From Candidula unifasciata (lineage: Eukaryota; Mollusca; Gastropoda; Stylommatophora; Geomitridae): a stretch of DNA of 64,000 nt. Below, one piece after another: positions 22,637-35,761 of this stretch. Location of the stretch: positions 124,008-188,007 of the forward strand of contig CAJHNH020000706.1 of assembly GCA_905116865.2 (NCBI GenBank), in the 5' to 3' direction. A model generated the notes under the pieces. That model ran no database searches and had not been told where the DNA came from. It saw only the letters and a list, made by a program, of their open reading frames with translations. Each line of letters opens with the position of its first letter. The stretch's first letter is position 1. A program made the translations under genes and the position numbers.

Positions 22637-25600
22637 CTACAGACACTTAGCAGGGTATCGGTTGATGGCTTTTAAATAAATATTCTCCCAGTAAGTGAAG
22701 TCGCATCCGCCCTTTGGCTGATTCGATCCCGAAGAGAACGATGTTCTGCCCCCGACGTTCGTATTGAAAAACCTTGACGACTTAAGTGATGTATCGATGC
22801 CTTCCAGAAACTGCAGTGTAGAGCTGAGAATGTAGATAATGGCAGAGAGGAAATAAACGGCTACTTTTGATATAAAGTGACCGAAAGCGCTGAGAAAGGG
22901 CCCGTTCAGGTAAGTATATAGTACTATTGCTGCACACACCAACACACGCCATAGAGCGCTGAATCGCTTACCTAGGTAGCTGAAGATGATTGCAGTTGAC
23001 GGGACTTTGCTCAAGGCAAAAGGTGCTCCCATGGCTTGGCTGATCAGAAGGATTTCTATCCCCATGGAAATTAAACCATATTTGTAAAGTAACTCCCAGA
23101 TGGACGAAAGTGGACAGTAGAGGCAACGTCTGAATATGGCCGGGCAGCAAGTTTCTAAATATAGCATGAATATCACAATCAATAATATAGCGTTCCACTC
23201 CATGGCTGTATTGAGAGATTTGACACAGAGCTTCCCACTGGACACTGCACGTGTAAGACTTTCCCTACTTGTAAGACTTTCTCTACTTGTAAGACTTTCC
23301 CTGCTTGTGGATATTTGCGATGGTGCAAACGAGTCCATTGTGTACTTGCCTGGTCTAACAGACGCATTGCAGTTCATATTCTGTTTATAGTCTGGGCGGA
23401 GGTTTCTCGCCTCCCTTGTCATCAACGGACTGCGGGTTTTCACAGTCTTATATTTGCTACCCCCAGAGCTCTTTTCCTTGGCTCCTGAAGAACTATCAGC
23501 GGTGTTTGAGGCAGGCACACTATCTCCTGAATCGGGTTTGGGAGCTGAATTACGTTCGATTTTACCTGGCCCGTCATCTTTTATTGGCTGATTAACTACC
23601 TGGTTGGCATTGTTAGATCGGGTTAAAGTGTTTAGAATTCTAGCGAACAGGCCCATCTGCACTGGTTCTTGTGGTGCCTCGTGACGCACGGTCTCTAGCT
23701 TGCCTCCTACTGTTTCTGGCACAGCTGCAGGGATATCTAAATCCACCTGCTTGTTTTCTTTGGGATCTGCTTTCACCACTTCCGGGCGGCTACCTTTGCT
23801 TGAGACCTTGTAGCTAAACATGTGGCCTTTCCCTTGCGGATTATCGCTAGATGTTTTATTTTGGGAATTTTCAGTTGGTGGTTTGGAAGAATGAGTTGAT
23901 GTTTTCATGTGCTCGTTGGCCGTTTTAACCACTTTTGAAGTATCAGTTATTGATTTTACATCATCAGCGCTTCCAGTTTTCCTGATGACCTTGGAATTAT
24001 CTGTGGCTTTCTTATTGTGCCTTGGGTCTACGCGCTTCCGTTCATTCGCTTGCGGTTTCACGGGCTGGTTATCAGTGGCTGGTTGCGGTCGCTCGGGTGT
24101 TTTGGCGGGTCGGATTAGCCGGCTTTGTTTCTCATTAAATTTGATTTCATTTGCCAGAATGTGCACATGGCCGAGATTGATGAAAGAGTCATCCTTGCTG
24201 AGATGTTTACGGTTTTCGGATCCCTTTTCAGCCTGGGCGAAGTATGATCGAGATACGATTCTCTCAATACCAGACGAAATCTTGTCGGTTTTTTGATAAT
24301 ATGGTTTACTGCGATCAGAATACTCGTGATTTGTGTCCTTCTTCTGCTGTCTTTCTTGGCCAGCCGGCGTGTCGCCTGAGTAGCCAGCCTTGTGTTGGAG
24401 ATTGTGATCATCATTTGTGTACGTATCGAAGTAGTTCTTGGGGCAGAGTTTGCAGACGGCGTATTCACTGTCGCTGGAGGAGGGCCTGGCCTTGTGGTCT
24501 TCTTCCCCGGAATCGAAATCTTGGTACTCTCTAGCGGGCAGCAAAGTAGGCCGCGGGAAAAAATCAAAATAATCGCCTCCTATAGTCAAGCGGTTGTGTT
24601 GAGTGGCCAAGTCCGGCTGGTTGTTCATCTCTCGTGGGCTGCTCATATAATGGCAGTTTGCCGACAAAGATCCCGAGGTCTGTTGGAGCAGGACTGAAGG
24701 GCTGAAGAGTTTTGCTTCCTGTAAAGAATTAATCCCCAACCGTTCTGTGTCGTCCATCCACGCCCGCGCTACTGTGTTCACCACCGAGCTGTCAATTAAG
24801 GTCGGCACAAAGCGGTCGGTCTGATTTGTTTCGGTTCGAGACATTTTCAACGCGTCTTGTCTTCTCCGATTTTCCTTGCTCTGCCTGTAGAGACACTTCT
24901 TACTGTCACAGTCGAGTTTCTTTGCCGAGTCTTTGCAATGATCAGTTTCCCAGCGGACCAAATCGGAGCATGGGGGTGCGTCTTGTTGTAATGGTTCTCC
25001 ATCAACACACGACTCCCCGGCCATCTCTGGCCCCTGATGGCTTTCATGTCCACTTTGTTTGAGGCCTTCTCCTTGCCCGCTGTCGCCAATATAGCCTTTG
25101 TACAAATTGGTATTTAGTGACTCCATGTCAGAACTGCCTTCTAGACACTTGTTGGTACTAACTGTCTGCATTATATTTGTTGTCTTATTCGCCGAACTAT
25201 TTCTTGGACGACGGATTTCCTCCTTCCATTTCTTCCGCTCTTCTTTTCGTGATGGATTCAACTTTCTTGGTTCCTCAGCAAACGCTGACTGGTTATCATC
25301 TGCGTGTTGTGGATGTGCCAGTACTTCTGATTTAGAATTCTCAACTTGATTCTTGTGCTCTTCTGAAATTGTTGTTTCAGATTTCTGAGACCTTTGTCTG
25401 TTACGATATCGATCAAAGAAAGCTTTATTTGCTCTGTCTTGCTCTTCTTTAGCAGATAGTTTCTGGTTTTCTAACAGATGCGACTGGTGATCTGTTTGTT
25501 CTGTCGCCTTCTGTTTTCTAGCACTGTTGTCTTTGGCTGAGCGCCGACTCTTGTTACTCATTCTTTCTTCAAGATCTATCTTAAATATTTTCGGTTTATG

Positions 25601-28600
25601 CGGCTTGTCGTCACTCTTCCCTATCATCAATTTTAACTTGTCTGTGTCTCTATCGTGACTGTGTGTTGTGAGTTGTACCAGCTGGCCAAAACCAAATTCA
25701 TCGATTGTACCGACAGGACGCTTGGTGGCTATAGAGCCTTTCTTCTGTTCGTACTCCTTCAAATGATAGCCTAAATCTATTTTATGATTTCGACTTTGTT
25801 TCTTTAGTTGCTCAGAATTCTCTTTGGTTGATTTCTTATCAGCAGCATTTAGCAAATCTTTTCTATCACCTAGAGTGAAATGTTCATCTCTGTCCTTTCT
25901 GTTGGCTCTTGTTGCCTCGGTGTATTGTGTGACCCGATGTGTAGAAGCGGATGCTCTCACGCCGGCCTTGCTGTGTCCATTTGCAAACCCAGTGGCCAGC
26001 TCCTCCTCTGCTCCAGCAGCTCCTGAAAGGTCCGTCGGCTTGAAGCCTATTTGTTTGGTGGCGGGGTTAACTGACCCTAGGGGAGCTCTATCTTTTGATT
26101 CCCTAGACTTGGAGACGCTGTGATGTGTCACTGGTTGCGAATCTGTGCTTTGTTTTGCACTCCCCTCAATAGCTTTTCTCTCGCTTATGATATACATTTT
26201 CCACTTTTTACTTCGTTTGCCGTCGCCACAAGGATTGACCAATATAACTTTATCACGACCGACGTTTTCTTTCGACTTTGATTGGATTGGTTGTTTCTTA
26301 TTGACTCCATTCTCCTTAACTTTATCTCTGACTGCATGCGCCTCTCGTTCTCTGGACACAGTAGGTTCGCGAATCGCATGCTTCATCAGAGAAAGTTGCT
26401 GTTTCTTGCGGTAAGCCAAATCTGGTTCCCGGTTGGTATTTTCTTCACTGTTCCGCTTCGTGCTTCTTCTCGTAATGACAGTTGGCGAAATTGACACTTT
26501 CTCCTGACTAAACCAATCTCCAATCTTCTCCATATATGGTGCGCGCTCTTTCGAATGTGTCTTCTGCTCCACTTTTGTTTCAGAGACCCTTTTGACTGCC
26601 CCAGAAGTGCTTGTGTGTCGCGTTTTGACTTGGCTTCCTTTGATATCTTTATTCCCTTCCTTGTGCGACGCCCTCTGGTTCTCTTCAAAAAATGCAACAT
26701 TGTTGGCCTCGCAAGTGTCTCGTTCTTTCCTTCTAATTCGTGCAGATTTCGCTGTTTCGTTGACATTTTTCCGTGTTTCTTTCCCAGTTTCTTTAGCGTT
26801 GCTGCGTTTTTCTTTACCATCTGCATGCTTGTCCTTATCCTCTGTGTTATTTATTCTAGGTTTAATCACCGTCGGCTTACTAATCTCGTAAATATTAATG
26901 GGCTTGTCCTTGTGACAGGGGACTTGTTTACCCATCTCAGGTTTATCAACTAGTCTTTCGTTGTTTTCCGTGAAGTTTTTCACAGGGATCATGGAAACGG
27001 GATCGCTAGACGGTTTGTGTTTATGTGTTCCCATTGTGTATGTTTCCGGCAGATGTATAAATTGTTTCATTTGTAATGTTGGAGTCGCGTATTGTCTTGT
27101 GCTTTTGCGTTCCATCCCCGCTTGTGGATCATCATTGTTGTTCTTTACCTTTGTAGCACCCGCTGGTTGTTTGTCTGGTGACGTGTATATTCTCCGTTCA
27201 TACCTCACAGGAATTTCCTTCTTCTGATTCTCTCCCGTTTTCTTTGGTGAATCTTGTACTGCATTCAGCTCACTCCCTTTTATTTCATCGCGTTTTTCAC
27301 TTGTCCATTTTTTCTTCACATTTCTTGTAGGCGAGTACAATCTGTCACTCCAGAACTCATCTCCTACATTTTCGTTCGGTTCTTCACCTTTCTTCTTGGC
27401 CTTGTCTTTGGCATTTTTTTCTTTCGAATCTAATGCGGTGGCCCGAATATCGGTGCCCTTGCCCTCCCTCTGGGTACCCTCGTCAGTAACAGAAGTCTTT
27501 TCTAATTTGTTAGTAGACTTGTATGTGGAATTATTCCAAAGCTTGTTGTCCTTCTTTGCTTCCGTATCTATATTATCAGCAGCTGGGATTCTCATATCGC
27601 CATAATTACCAGCTGTTGGGCAAACATTTTCTCCCCAAAACTGCCGCTCTTTCCCCTCTTCGTCTTTGTTTTCTGGACAAACACTGTCTGATTGCCACTT
27701 CCTTCCCTCATTCCATTCCGATGTGTAAGTTCCATCGGCCAAGTTATCAGCATCTTTGACGTCATCGCCAGCATTGTTTAAAAACGCACCGGTAAACCTC
27801 CAAGCTTTGCCCACACAAGTGTTGCAGTAGGTTCCTGCGGCGTCCGTTTGGTTCTTGGTGTCATGGTCTTCAGGCTTGCTCATGCCGCTAGGATCTTTCC
27901 TTTGGGACGACGCTGCCTGTGTGCTGGAGTCTAGAGAATGTTTTCTGTCAGCAGACCTGTCACAGTAGGGGCGACTACCCACAGCGTAGTCTTCTGGTGT
28001 TTTGTAACTCTTGCCGCTGGATAACCCACGCTCTTCGCTTCGATGGCGATGTCCCTTGTCTGCAATCGCCGATGTCTTTACGCGTGAGCAACGCATCAGC
28101 TGACCCTCATCAAATATCGCACCATCACGACCGTCATCATCGGCATCGTACTTTGTATATTTACCCCTGTTAGCATTCTCATCTCGACCCTCATGCGTCA
28201 CATAATCCATATCCTCATAGTCACCTATTTTCCAGATCGGGCGGTTCTCGCTTTGAAAATGATAAACCACGTTTTCATTCTTTGAATTAACAATCAGGTA
28301 GTCCTCGTGCGCCGACGGCTCAATTTCCCAGTTGCTTCCGCTGCAGTCTTGCACCATCCCGAGCTCACCTTTGTACAGTTGTTGCTGTTGGCCTCTCTCG
28401 CCCTGGCATAATAAACTCTCTACAATGCTCCCAGTGCCGCTATCCCCAACATTTAGAAGAAAATGTGTAGGTTCTGCATTAACTGCATTGCTGATTGCTG
28501 GCCCGCTTTCGACATTTGTAACTTCCACGTCAATCAACCCATATGTATCCAGCTCACTGCTCACCTTTGACCCCTCTACTGTTGGTATTTGTGGTTGCTC

Positions 28601-28921
28601 GTTGGTTATTTTCTGAGCAGATATTTCTGTTTCCGGATTCATCCGACTGACCACGTTAACATAGCCACGCCAATTTGTTTCTAAAGTAGTGTTGTCCCGA
28701 TTGCCAGCATCAGATGGTACATTTGCTTCTGCAGTGTCACTGAGTATAAAGTTATCCATTACAGTGTTGCTTCCAACGTCATCTTGGCTGTCGATCGTAT
28801 TGTTTGATCCTAATGCCGGCACCTCGATCCGGTCTCTAACATGTTGAGCAGGATGCTGTTTATCCGAGAAGATAATATTGCTCACAGTGTGCGGCTGGCA
28901 GCTGGTCATCTCATCATCGTT

Positions 28922-28955
<34 letters not shown>

Positions 28956-31900
28956 GCGCCACAGTTCACGTTGTGATTTTCACCGTAAATCACTTTACTA
29001 AACAACTTGTTTGCCTTTCTGTGACTGTACGTTTCTCGCAGTATTTTTCTATCGCCTTGGACGCTCCGATTAACAAACTGCTTTTGGCGGAATGAATTAT
29101 TCGCTTGCTGATCGCTCTCTGCCAATTCCCAGCGGCGAGTCCAAACGTCAGCATTTCTGTTTAGCTTCTGCAGTGTCGGGTCGCTCTCGGCTCCTGTTGC
29201 CGACTTTGACGTCCTGACAACATACGAACTGACACTCGCCCGCAGCCTTCCTGTCGCATTTTCTTTGGCGTGACGCGCCTCTATAGACTGGACTCTACAC
29301 CCAGCATTCGCCAGACAATCAGCCGATTTATTCCTTCTTGAGTTCTTCACTTCTTGATATTTCTTGCTAACGTTATTTTCATTCGCTGTTTGAGGTAAGG
29401 TATATATTTTCCGAGGCGGGTTAGCAACATTGTTAGAATCAGGAGCAGTCCTCGACTCCATCGTATGTGAATGGATTGTCGCGACTACATCTCCATAAAC
29501 AGTTCTTTTCAGGGACTTGCTTTCATGAACATGTCGACAATTAAATGATGTCTTGTCCCTTGACATGTATCTCTCGTTAGCAATCGGTATCATCTCTGTG
29601 TCTTCTTTACCTTTCCCAGAGGGTTTTCCATCCTTACATTTCTGACCACGTCTGGATATTATTATTGCTTCTTGTTCTGTTATCTTTCGTCTAATAACTG
29701 TATGAAACTGCTTGTTCTTGTTCTGCGGCTTGTTCTCTATCTTGTTATCTGCAGATTTGCTGACAACCAGAAACGATGTTACTTTTCGCCTGGGTTGTCT
29801 TTGTTTCTTGTTGTAACTCTCAACGGAAGACAACGGAAAGCCACAAAGAGACGGCTGTAGGACATCAACATTGCATTCCTCTGATACTATGGTTTGTACG
29901 CACGCACTGTTGCCCTGTGGAGCAGAGGAGATCCTTTTCCTGTCTCCTGCATGACCAGCCAAGTCAACGTTCTCACTGGTCTGCGTAGCATCCTGCATAC
30001 TTACAACCGAAGGCGGTGATATCGCTACTTCCGTTTGGCAACTTCTTTGAACAACATCGTTTGCTAGTTCGTGAGGCGTCTTTGCTTCCACATCGCCTGG
30101 AAGCTGTTCCACCCAAGCAGCATCTTGTGTTTCATGACGCGATATGTCTTTAGTAGTATTACCTGCTTCTTGCTGAACATTTTGCATCTGCGTCCAGCAT
30201 TTTTCATTCGACTGATGGCAGTCACCAGCGGCAACTGTAGCGTCACTAGCGGCAACTGTAGCGTCACCAGTGGCAACTGTAGCCTGACATGGCTGTCGTT
30301 CCTTTAAGGTAGAGCTTTCCATCTCATTCATGGCTTCTTGTCGTTCGCCATCGGGGCACCTGTTTTCACTTACCAGCTGAGTTGCTTGACCGGTATTTAA
30401 TCTTTTCATCAGTTTCCCACATTTAAAAATGTAACCATTGTTCTTAATCTCAAAATCATCATCAATTTCGTAGTATTGGTTGGCCGTCTTTTCAATGGCT
30501 AGAAAGTTCTCGATCATCCCCGCGGTGTCCACTTGCTTCGGTCTTTTCTCGTTCGCCGTCTTTCCAAACCGGAATTTTCGTTTCTCACATTTGCCAGATG
30601 ACATGTTTTTGTTCTCTTTCGGCTTTTTGACAATGCCTTCCATATTGTTTCCTAATTTTTCTCCGTTTTTCTGTTTGTAACGACCAAAGTTGAAGAATTT
30701 CTTTTCAGCCACTTTCGTTTTTGTTGGCTGGCAACCGTCCCCAGTATCCGCATCACTTTCTGGATGTACCTTTCCATTCTTTCGATTCTGTCTGATTCCT
30801 GCTTTACCGATTATCCCGAAGAGACTTTTCAGAAACCCGTTCCGTTTAGCTTCACACTCTTCATCTACAGAAGCATATTTTTTCCCAGGCGAAGACGCTG
30901 GAGAAATCTGTTCAGTAGATGACGTCGCGTCTGCACAGGGCACATTGATCTCTGGGCTGTCTTCAAGGTTGGTTGATATACAACTCTCAAAATAATCTTC
31001 GAAGTCGTCGCCAAAAGCTCGCTGCTTCATTGACTCGAACACACGCCTGCAGTGCTCAAAGTGGGTGCTAGTCATGGACACATCCGCCGCTAGTGGCTGA
31101 AGCGAAGAAATGGCCAAATCGTCAACTGAAAAAGCCCTGGAGATGGATCCTGCTAACTCTGAGGTGAAGTAATTGGGTTCGGCTCTTGGGAATGTGGGAA
31201 AGTTGACTTTAGTAGACTTCGTTATTCTAGCATCTTCGCCGGATGGAAGGACAGTTGAAGTGAAGTATCTATCATCAGCATCATCATCACCACTGTGTCC
31301 GTACGCCTGATATTTGTGTTGGTTTCTGGCGTTTTCATGACAAGAATAGTTCAACTCTGGATGAAAACTGGCAGCCTTTCCGCCACTCTGAGCTTTATTA
31401 TGGGCGGAGTGATACATCGTCTGCTCACCTACAATCGTGGCTACACCACAACTTTCATTTCTATTTTCCTCCACCTCATCTACCCGATCGCAGCTGTAAT
31501 TTAAACTATGTGTGCTTTTGACGTAATCACATCTATCTTCACTCTCACTATCTTTGACAAGATCATCGCTATTTTCGAAGTACTCACCATCTGCCTCTCC
31601 TTCAAAGCAGTTGTTGTTGTTGTGGTTGTTGTTATTTGTCGTATAGTACTCGTTGGCACACAGCTCTACCATCCTTTGTTCTGGCTTGGCACATGTTTGT
31701 GGCTCTCTGCGTTTCTCCATAAAGTAATCTGCCTCCTGTTTTGCTCTCACGTTCATGTAACACAGCTGCGTCTCCTCTACTCCTATCCTTTTGTTTTTAT
31801 GGTTTGCTGTTACTTCCAAATTATTTTTATCATCGTAATAGAGTGTATCTTCTGAATACGCCAGCTTGTTATTTGGCAGCTCTATGCATTGGTCTCGTTT

Positions 31901-33307
31901 GGGTAACCCAAGCTGATTGTTTCTTAGTTGATTGCCTTCATCACACACTACGTTTGGTTTCTTTCTGTTAGAACTTGGAGAAAATTTAGGACTTGTTTTG
32001 TAGAAGATATCCTTATCTTTCTCTTCAGAATTCTTTTGATCATAGCGACTGTAATCACGCAGTAAGCTTTCTTGATTAGTGTCCTCTGTCTTTTCTTTAT
32101 CCGACAGCTCACAGACAATAGGGGCCGCTTTACATGGCCTTTCGGGGCCATAATACGGTTCAGTTTCTTCTTCCTCTTCATAATCATCCTCATCGTTGGA
32201 GTCATTTTCTTTAATTTCAGTTACTTCCTTTTCCTTATCTTTCTCTTCTTCCTCGTCACATTCATCCTCCTCTTCAACGTTGACAACAGTATTCTCTTTG
32301 CCAGTTTCTTCGCAGAAATATTCGTTATCCTCATCGTTTGAAGCTTCTTTTTGCTGCTTCTCCCCAACACCTTCTTTGCCCTTTTCTTCCTTGGTACTTG
32401 TTTTGAACTTACAAACCCCAGTTTGGCCCGATTTCGCCCGTTTAATTTTAAACCTTTTATCGTAGCTCTTGTATTTTGTGCAGATGACCTCCAGTTCCTC
32501 TTTGCTGAGGTAGAGACACGCTTCATGCAGATCACTCAGTTCCTTCTCCTCTTCTGGAGTACGTTCCTGCTTCGTCTCTCCCTGGGGTTTCTTGACATCT
32601 TCATCCGATGTTGTCTGGACGCAGACGTCAGTTTTGTCTGTATTTTCTACGACTGTGCTCTGAACAGTTTCCTTTACTTTCGGCTGTTTGGGTGGTATTT
32701 CTGTAGGGTACTTACTGGGAGCTTGTGGCAAGCGTTTGCCTGTAGGTTCATCTGTACACAGCTTGAGGTGGGAGCACTCTTTCATCACGGCCTCTTCTTT
32801 CTCATCGTCATCTTCGCAGTCTTCTTGAAGCTCTACAGAATCTTTATAACCCTCATCATCATACTGCCTATCATCTTCATCAGAATCTTCATCGTCTTCC
32901 TCCCCGGTATCCTCTTCTTCTTCATCCTCCTCATCATCATCGTCGTAGTCGCTTTCATCATCATCACTACGTGTTGACCTCACAGGATCTCGGCACGGCT
33001 TCAAATAACTCTCTGCACAGGGTGGACGTTTCGGTGTCTCCTCGAGACTTCCGATGATCGACTGGGTTGGAATAATGATCTCACTTCGAATGCGAACATG
33101 CTGGTCGATGTTATCAACCCGAACCGGTCCGTCGACAGAGACGCTTTTGGCAGCTGCAACCTCAGGAAACCTCAGAGTTCTTAGAACCGACTGTTGCAAC
33201 GTGTCTGTGATGGTAAACAAAGGTTCGCTTAGACTGAGACCGAATGGTGACATGTAACCTTCTCGCTGGCATAAATGATTCATAAAACATAGTTCATCGT
33301 CTTCCAT
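22637..33307 (-). CDS. Giant single-exon acidic protein with four C-terminal membrane segments, unknown family
   Basis: An uninterrupted 3,556-codon frame; such length without a stop is decisive for a real gene. ATG at 33305-33307 has purine at -3 and G at +4; TAG at 22637-22639. Residues 115-171 are nearly all Asp/Glu; a ten-Asp tract lies near 1452-1461; Asn-rich, Lys/Glu-rich and Ser-rich stretches make most of the chain look disordered. SRESLT is repeated three times near 3332-3353. Hydrophobic segments at about 3371-3388 (WNAILLIVIFMLYL), 3410-3427, 3449-3467 and 3478-3498 precede a 58-residue tail ending NRYPAKCL. A single C-x2-C-x12-H-x3-H arrangement sits near 2951-2972. No signal peptide. 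Inferred: membrane-anchored protein with a huge N-terminal region, probably cytosolic. Repeat-free inside, unlike its flanks. Function unknown. Confidence 0.85.
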
Positions 33308-33890
33308 TGCAAAGTTATTATTTTGTATCTAGCTAGCAAGGCGAGATTACATTTGTAAAATTTCCCGGACGCAAACAAACCCCTAGGACTTCGATGATGT
33401 TGACGAATTTAGTATAGAAAAACTAACCTCCAAACGAACTCGACAGGCCACCACTTTTGACCACGTATTGTCTTTGGGTGTTCTGTGAAAGGCTTAAGAT
33501 GTCATCGTTTATATCTCACCTCCACAGGTCGCGTGCTCACGCGCTGCTTACAGGCTGGCAGAGTTGGTAAGGCCGCAGCAGCAGTTCGCCAAAGGACTTG
33601 AGTTTATCCAACAGACATTGTGAATCACGGATTTCAACCATTCCGGGCTCTTGTCACTAAGAGAACACTGCAAAAATGACATCACGCCAGAAATAGGACC
33701 AGTGCCAAACAGTGCGCCTAAATTAGCGCATTTTCCCCTTCAAGAATGTTTCAGTCATTCCTTTCAATGGCTAGATTTGCCGCTAATACTATTACTTCCT
33801 TCTTCTCTTACTCCTCCCTCTTACTCCTACTCCTCTCCTCCTACTCCTACAAGAACAAAGTCACAACCAACAACAACAACAACAATAACA
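33308..33890 (-). promoter_or_regulatory. Upstream flank of the giant gene
   Basis: DNA directly 5' of the - strand start, without repeats up to about 33780. No clear TATA box; TCTATACTA on the reverse strand near 33410 is a weak candidate. A non-coding first exon and intron cannot be excluded. Assigned by position only. Confidence 0.35.
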
Positions 33891-34265
<375 letters not shown>

Positions 34266-34442
34266 TTTCGTCTTCTTCGTCTTCTTCTTTTTCTTCACTT
34301 CTTTCTTTTTTTCCTCATACCTCTAATTTTTTTTTTTTTTTTTTAGCAAAAGGATAATTGTTGAAGAAAGATGGAAAGGTGAAAAAAAGAATATTTTCAG
34401 CTCTACGCTGTCTCCAGTAAATCACCCACTCAAACATCCCTT

Positions 34443-34722
34443 GTGAACATCAAACACATTCATCTCACAACCTGCACTAAAACGTCCTATATGAAAATCA
34501 AACACGTTCATCTCACAACCTGCACTAAAACGTCCTATATGAAAATCAAACACGTTCATCTCACAACCTGCACTAAAACGTCCTATATGAAAATCAAACA
34601 CGTTCATCTCACAGCCTGCACTAAAATGTCCCATGTGAAAATCAAACACATTCATCTCACAATCTGCACTAAAACGTCCCATGTGAAAATCAAACACGTT
34701 CATCTCACAGCCTGCACTAAAA
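34443..34722. repeat. 48-bp minisatellite, 5-6 copies
   Basis: Units of 48 bp: CATCTCACAACCTGCACTAA then AACGTCCTATATGAAAATCA. Since 48 is divisible by three, both strands stay open; not coding. Confidence 0.92.
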
Positions 34723-34944
34723 TATAATTTGTATTTGTTAAAGTGTTGTGTGAGTAGGCGACGAGGCTTGCCAAGAGAACGGGATAGAGATAATATTCAG
34801 GCAGAACTGCAAACATCGGATGTCACCAGCTGGAAAGGAAAGGCTCATAACAAAGATGACAAGTGGCGGGCGATTTCTGCAGCAGTCAAATGTAAGGGTT
34901 CAGAATGCTTCGGGTGTGTAAACGTAAAGGCCTCTTTTTCAAGC

Positions 34945-35175
34945 CTTCATGCGAATTGGGCATATAGGGCTATATCTAAATTTTACAGACTAATCGGCAC
35001 TTGGTGGGCGATGTGGTCAACATCATGCTGGCTGCCTTCACTTTCCAGGAGTACACCTGGTACCCGCTCAAGGCTGCGTCGACCAGGGAGCCAACGTCAT
35101 TTTTGAAGAAGGGAAACAAAAGTAAATTTCAGGCAGGACCCGAACCCAAGACGTTACGCTTTGACGGCTTCCGCC
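34945..35175 (-). mobile_element. tRNA-derived SINE, family A
   Basis: On the + strand it begins GCATATAGGGCTATATCTAA, passes through ACACCTGGTACCCGCTCAAG and GAGCCAACGTCATTTTTGAA, and ends in GGACCCGAACCC, the complement of a tRNA B box. Its order matches 38245-38500; the A-box end is eroded. Confidence 0.75.
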
Positions 35176-35484
35176 TTATGTTTAAAAAAAGGTTTCAGTG
35201 GGAGAGCTCTACTTCATTAAATGAATCCCATACAGCTCGGTTTCCTTTTGCAGAGCAGTTTTCCGCTTCCGAAAACGTGTGACAAAACACGAACGTCAAA
35301 GCTCAATTAACGACACCTTCCCACCTAAAAAGGGGTTAGTTGCCTATTATTGTTTCCCCTTCATCATGGCATGAACCAGTCAAGCACTTTTTGTCTAATG
35401 TAAAGTTTCAATGAAATTATTGTGCTTGCAGTTTTCTGTTTTGTTTTGTTTCCAGGGCTAGATTTGAGGGAATCAAGAATAGGT

Positions 35485-35640
35485 CCACTGCCCCCATAAC
35501 ATGCAGATGGCAAGAGCCAGATCTGAAAATGGTCGTGTACGCAAAACTCAATATTTAGAACAAGACCAAAGTCCAGAAGTGGACGAGCAGCCAGCATTTT
35601 CCGCAGGAGTTTACAGCTTATGAGCGCTGATAAGAATTAG
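35485..35640 (-). mobile_element. SINE-like dispersed repeat, family B, copy 2
   Basis: Contains GAACAAGACCAAAGTCCAGA and GCAGGAGTTTACAGCTTATG, the complement of blocks in the copies at 51125-51395 and 60730-60910. No coding content. Confidence 0.6.
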
Positions 35641-35761
35641 AAGCCCCCTTGCCATTTGTTATTGACTGATCCGCAGTCTCCACTTCTGTCAGTCAGAAGC
35701 AGTGGACTACAATCCTGCATGTTTGAGGCACATTTATTCAGTTGATTTAATTTGATTTGAT

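Noticed and set aside
22637..33307. Many + strand frames of 60-208 codons within the giant gene
   Set aside because: Antisense shadows of the 3,556-codon frame; hydrophobic Ser/Phe/Leu-rich as expected opposite an acidic, Lys-rich protein.
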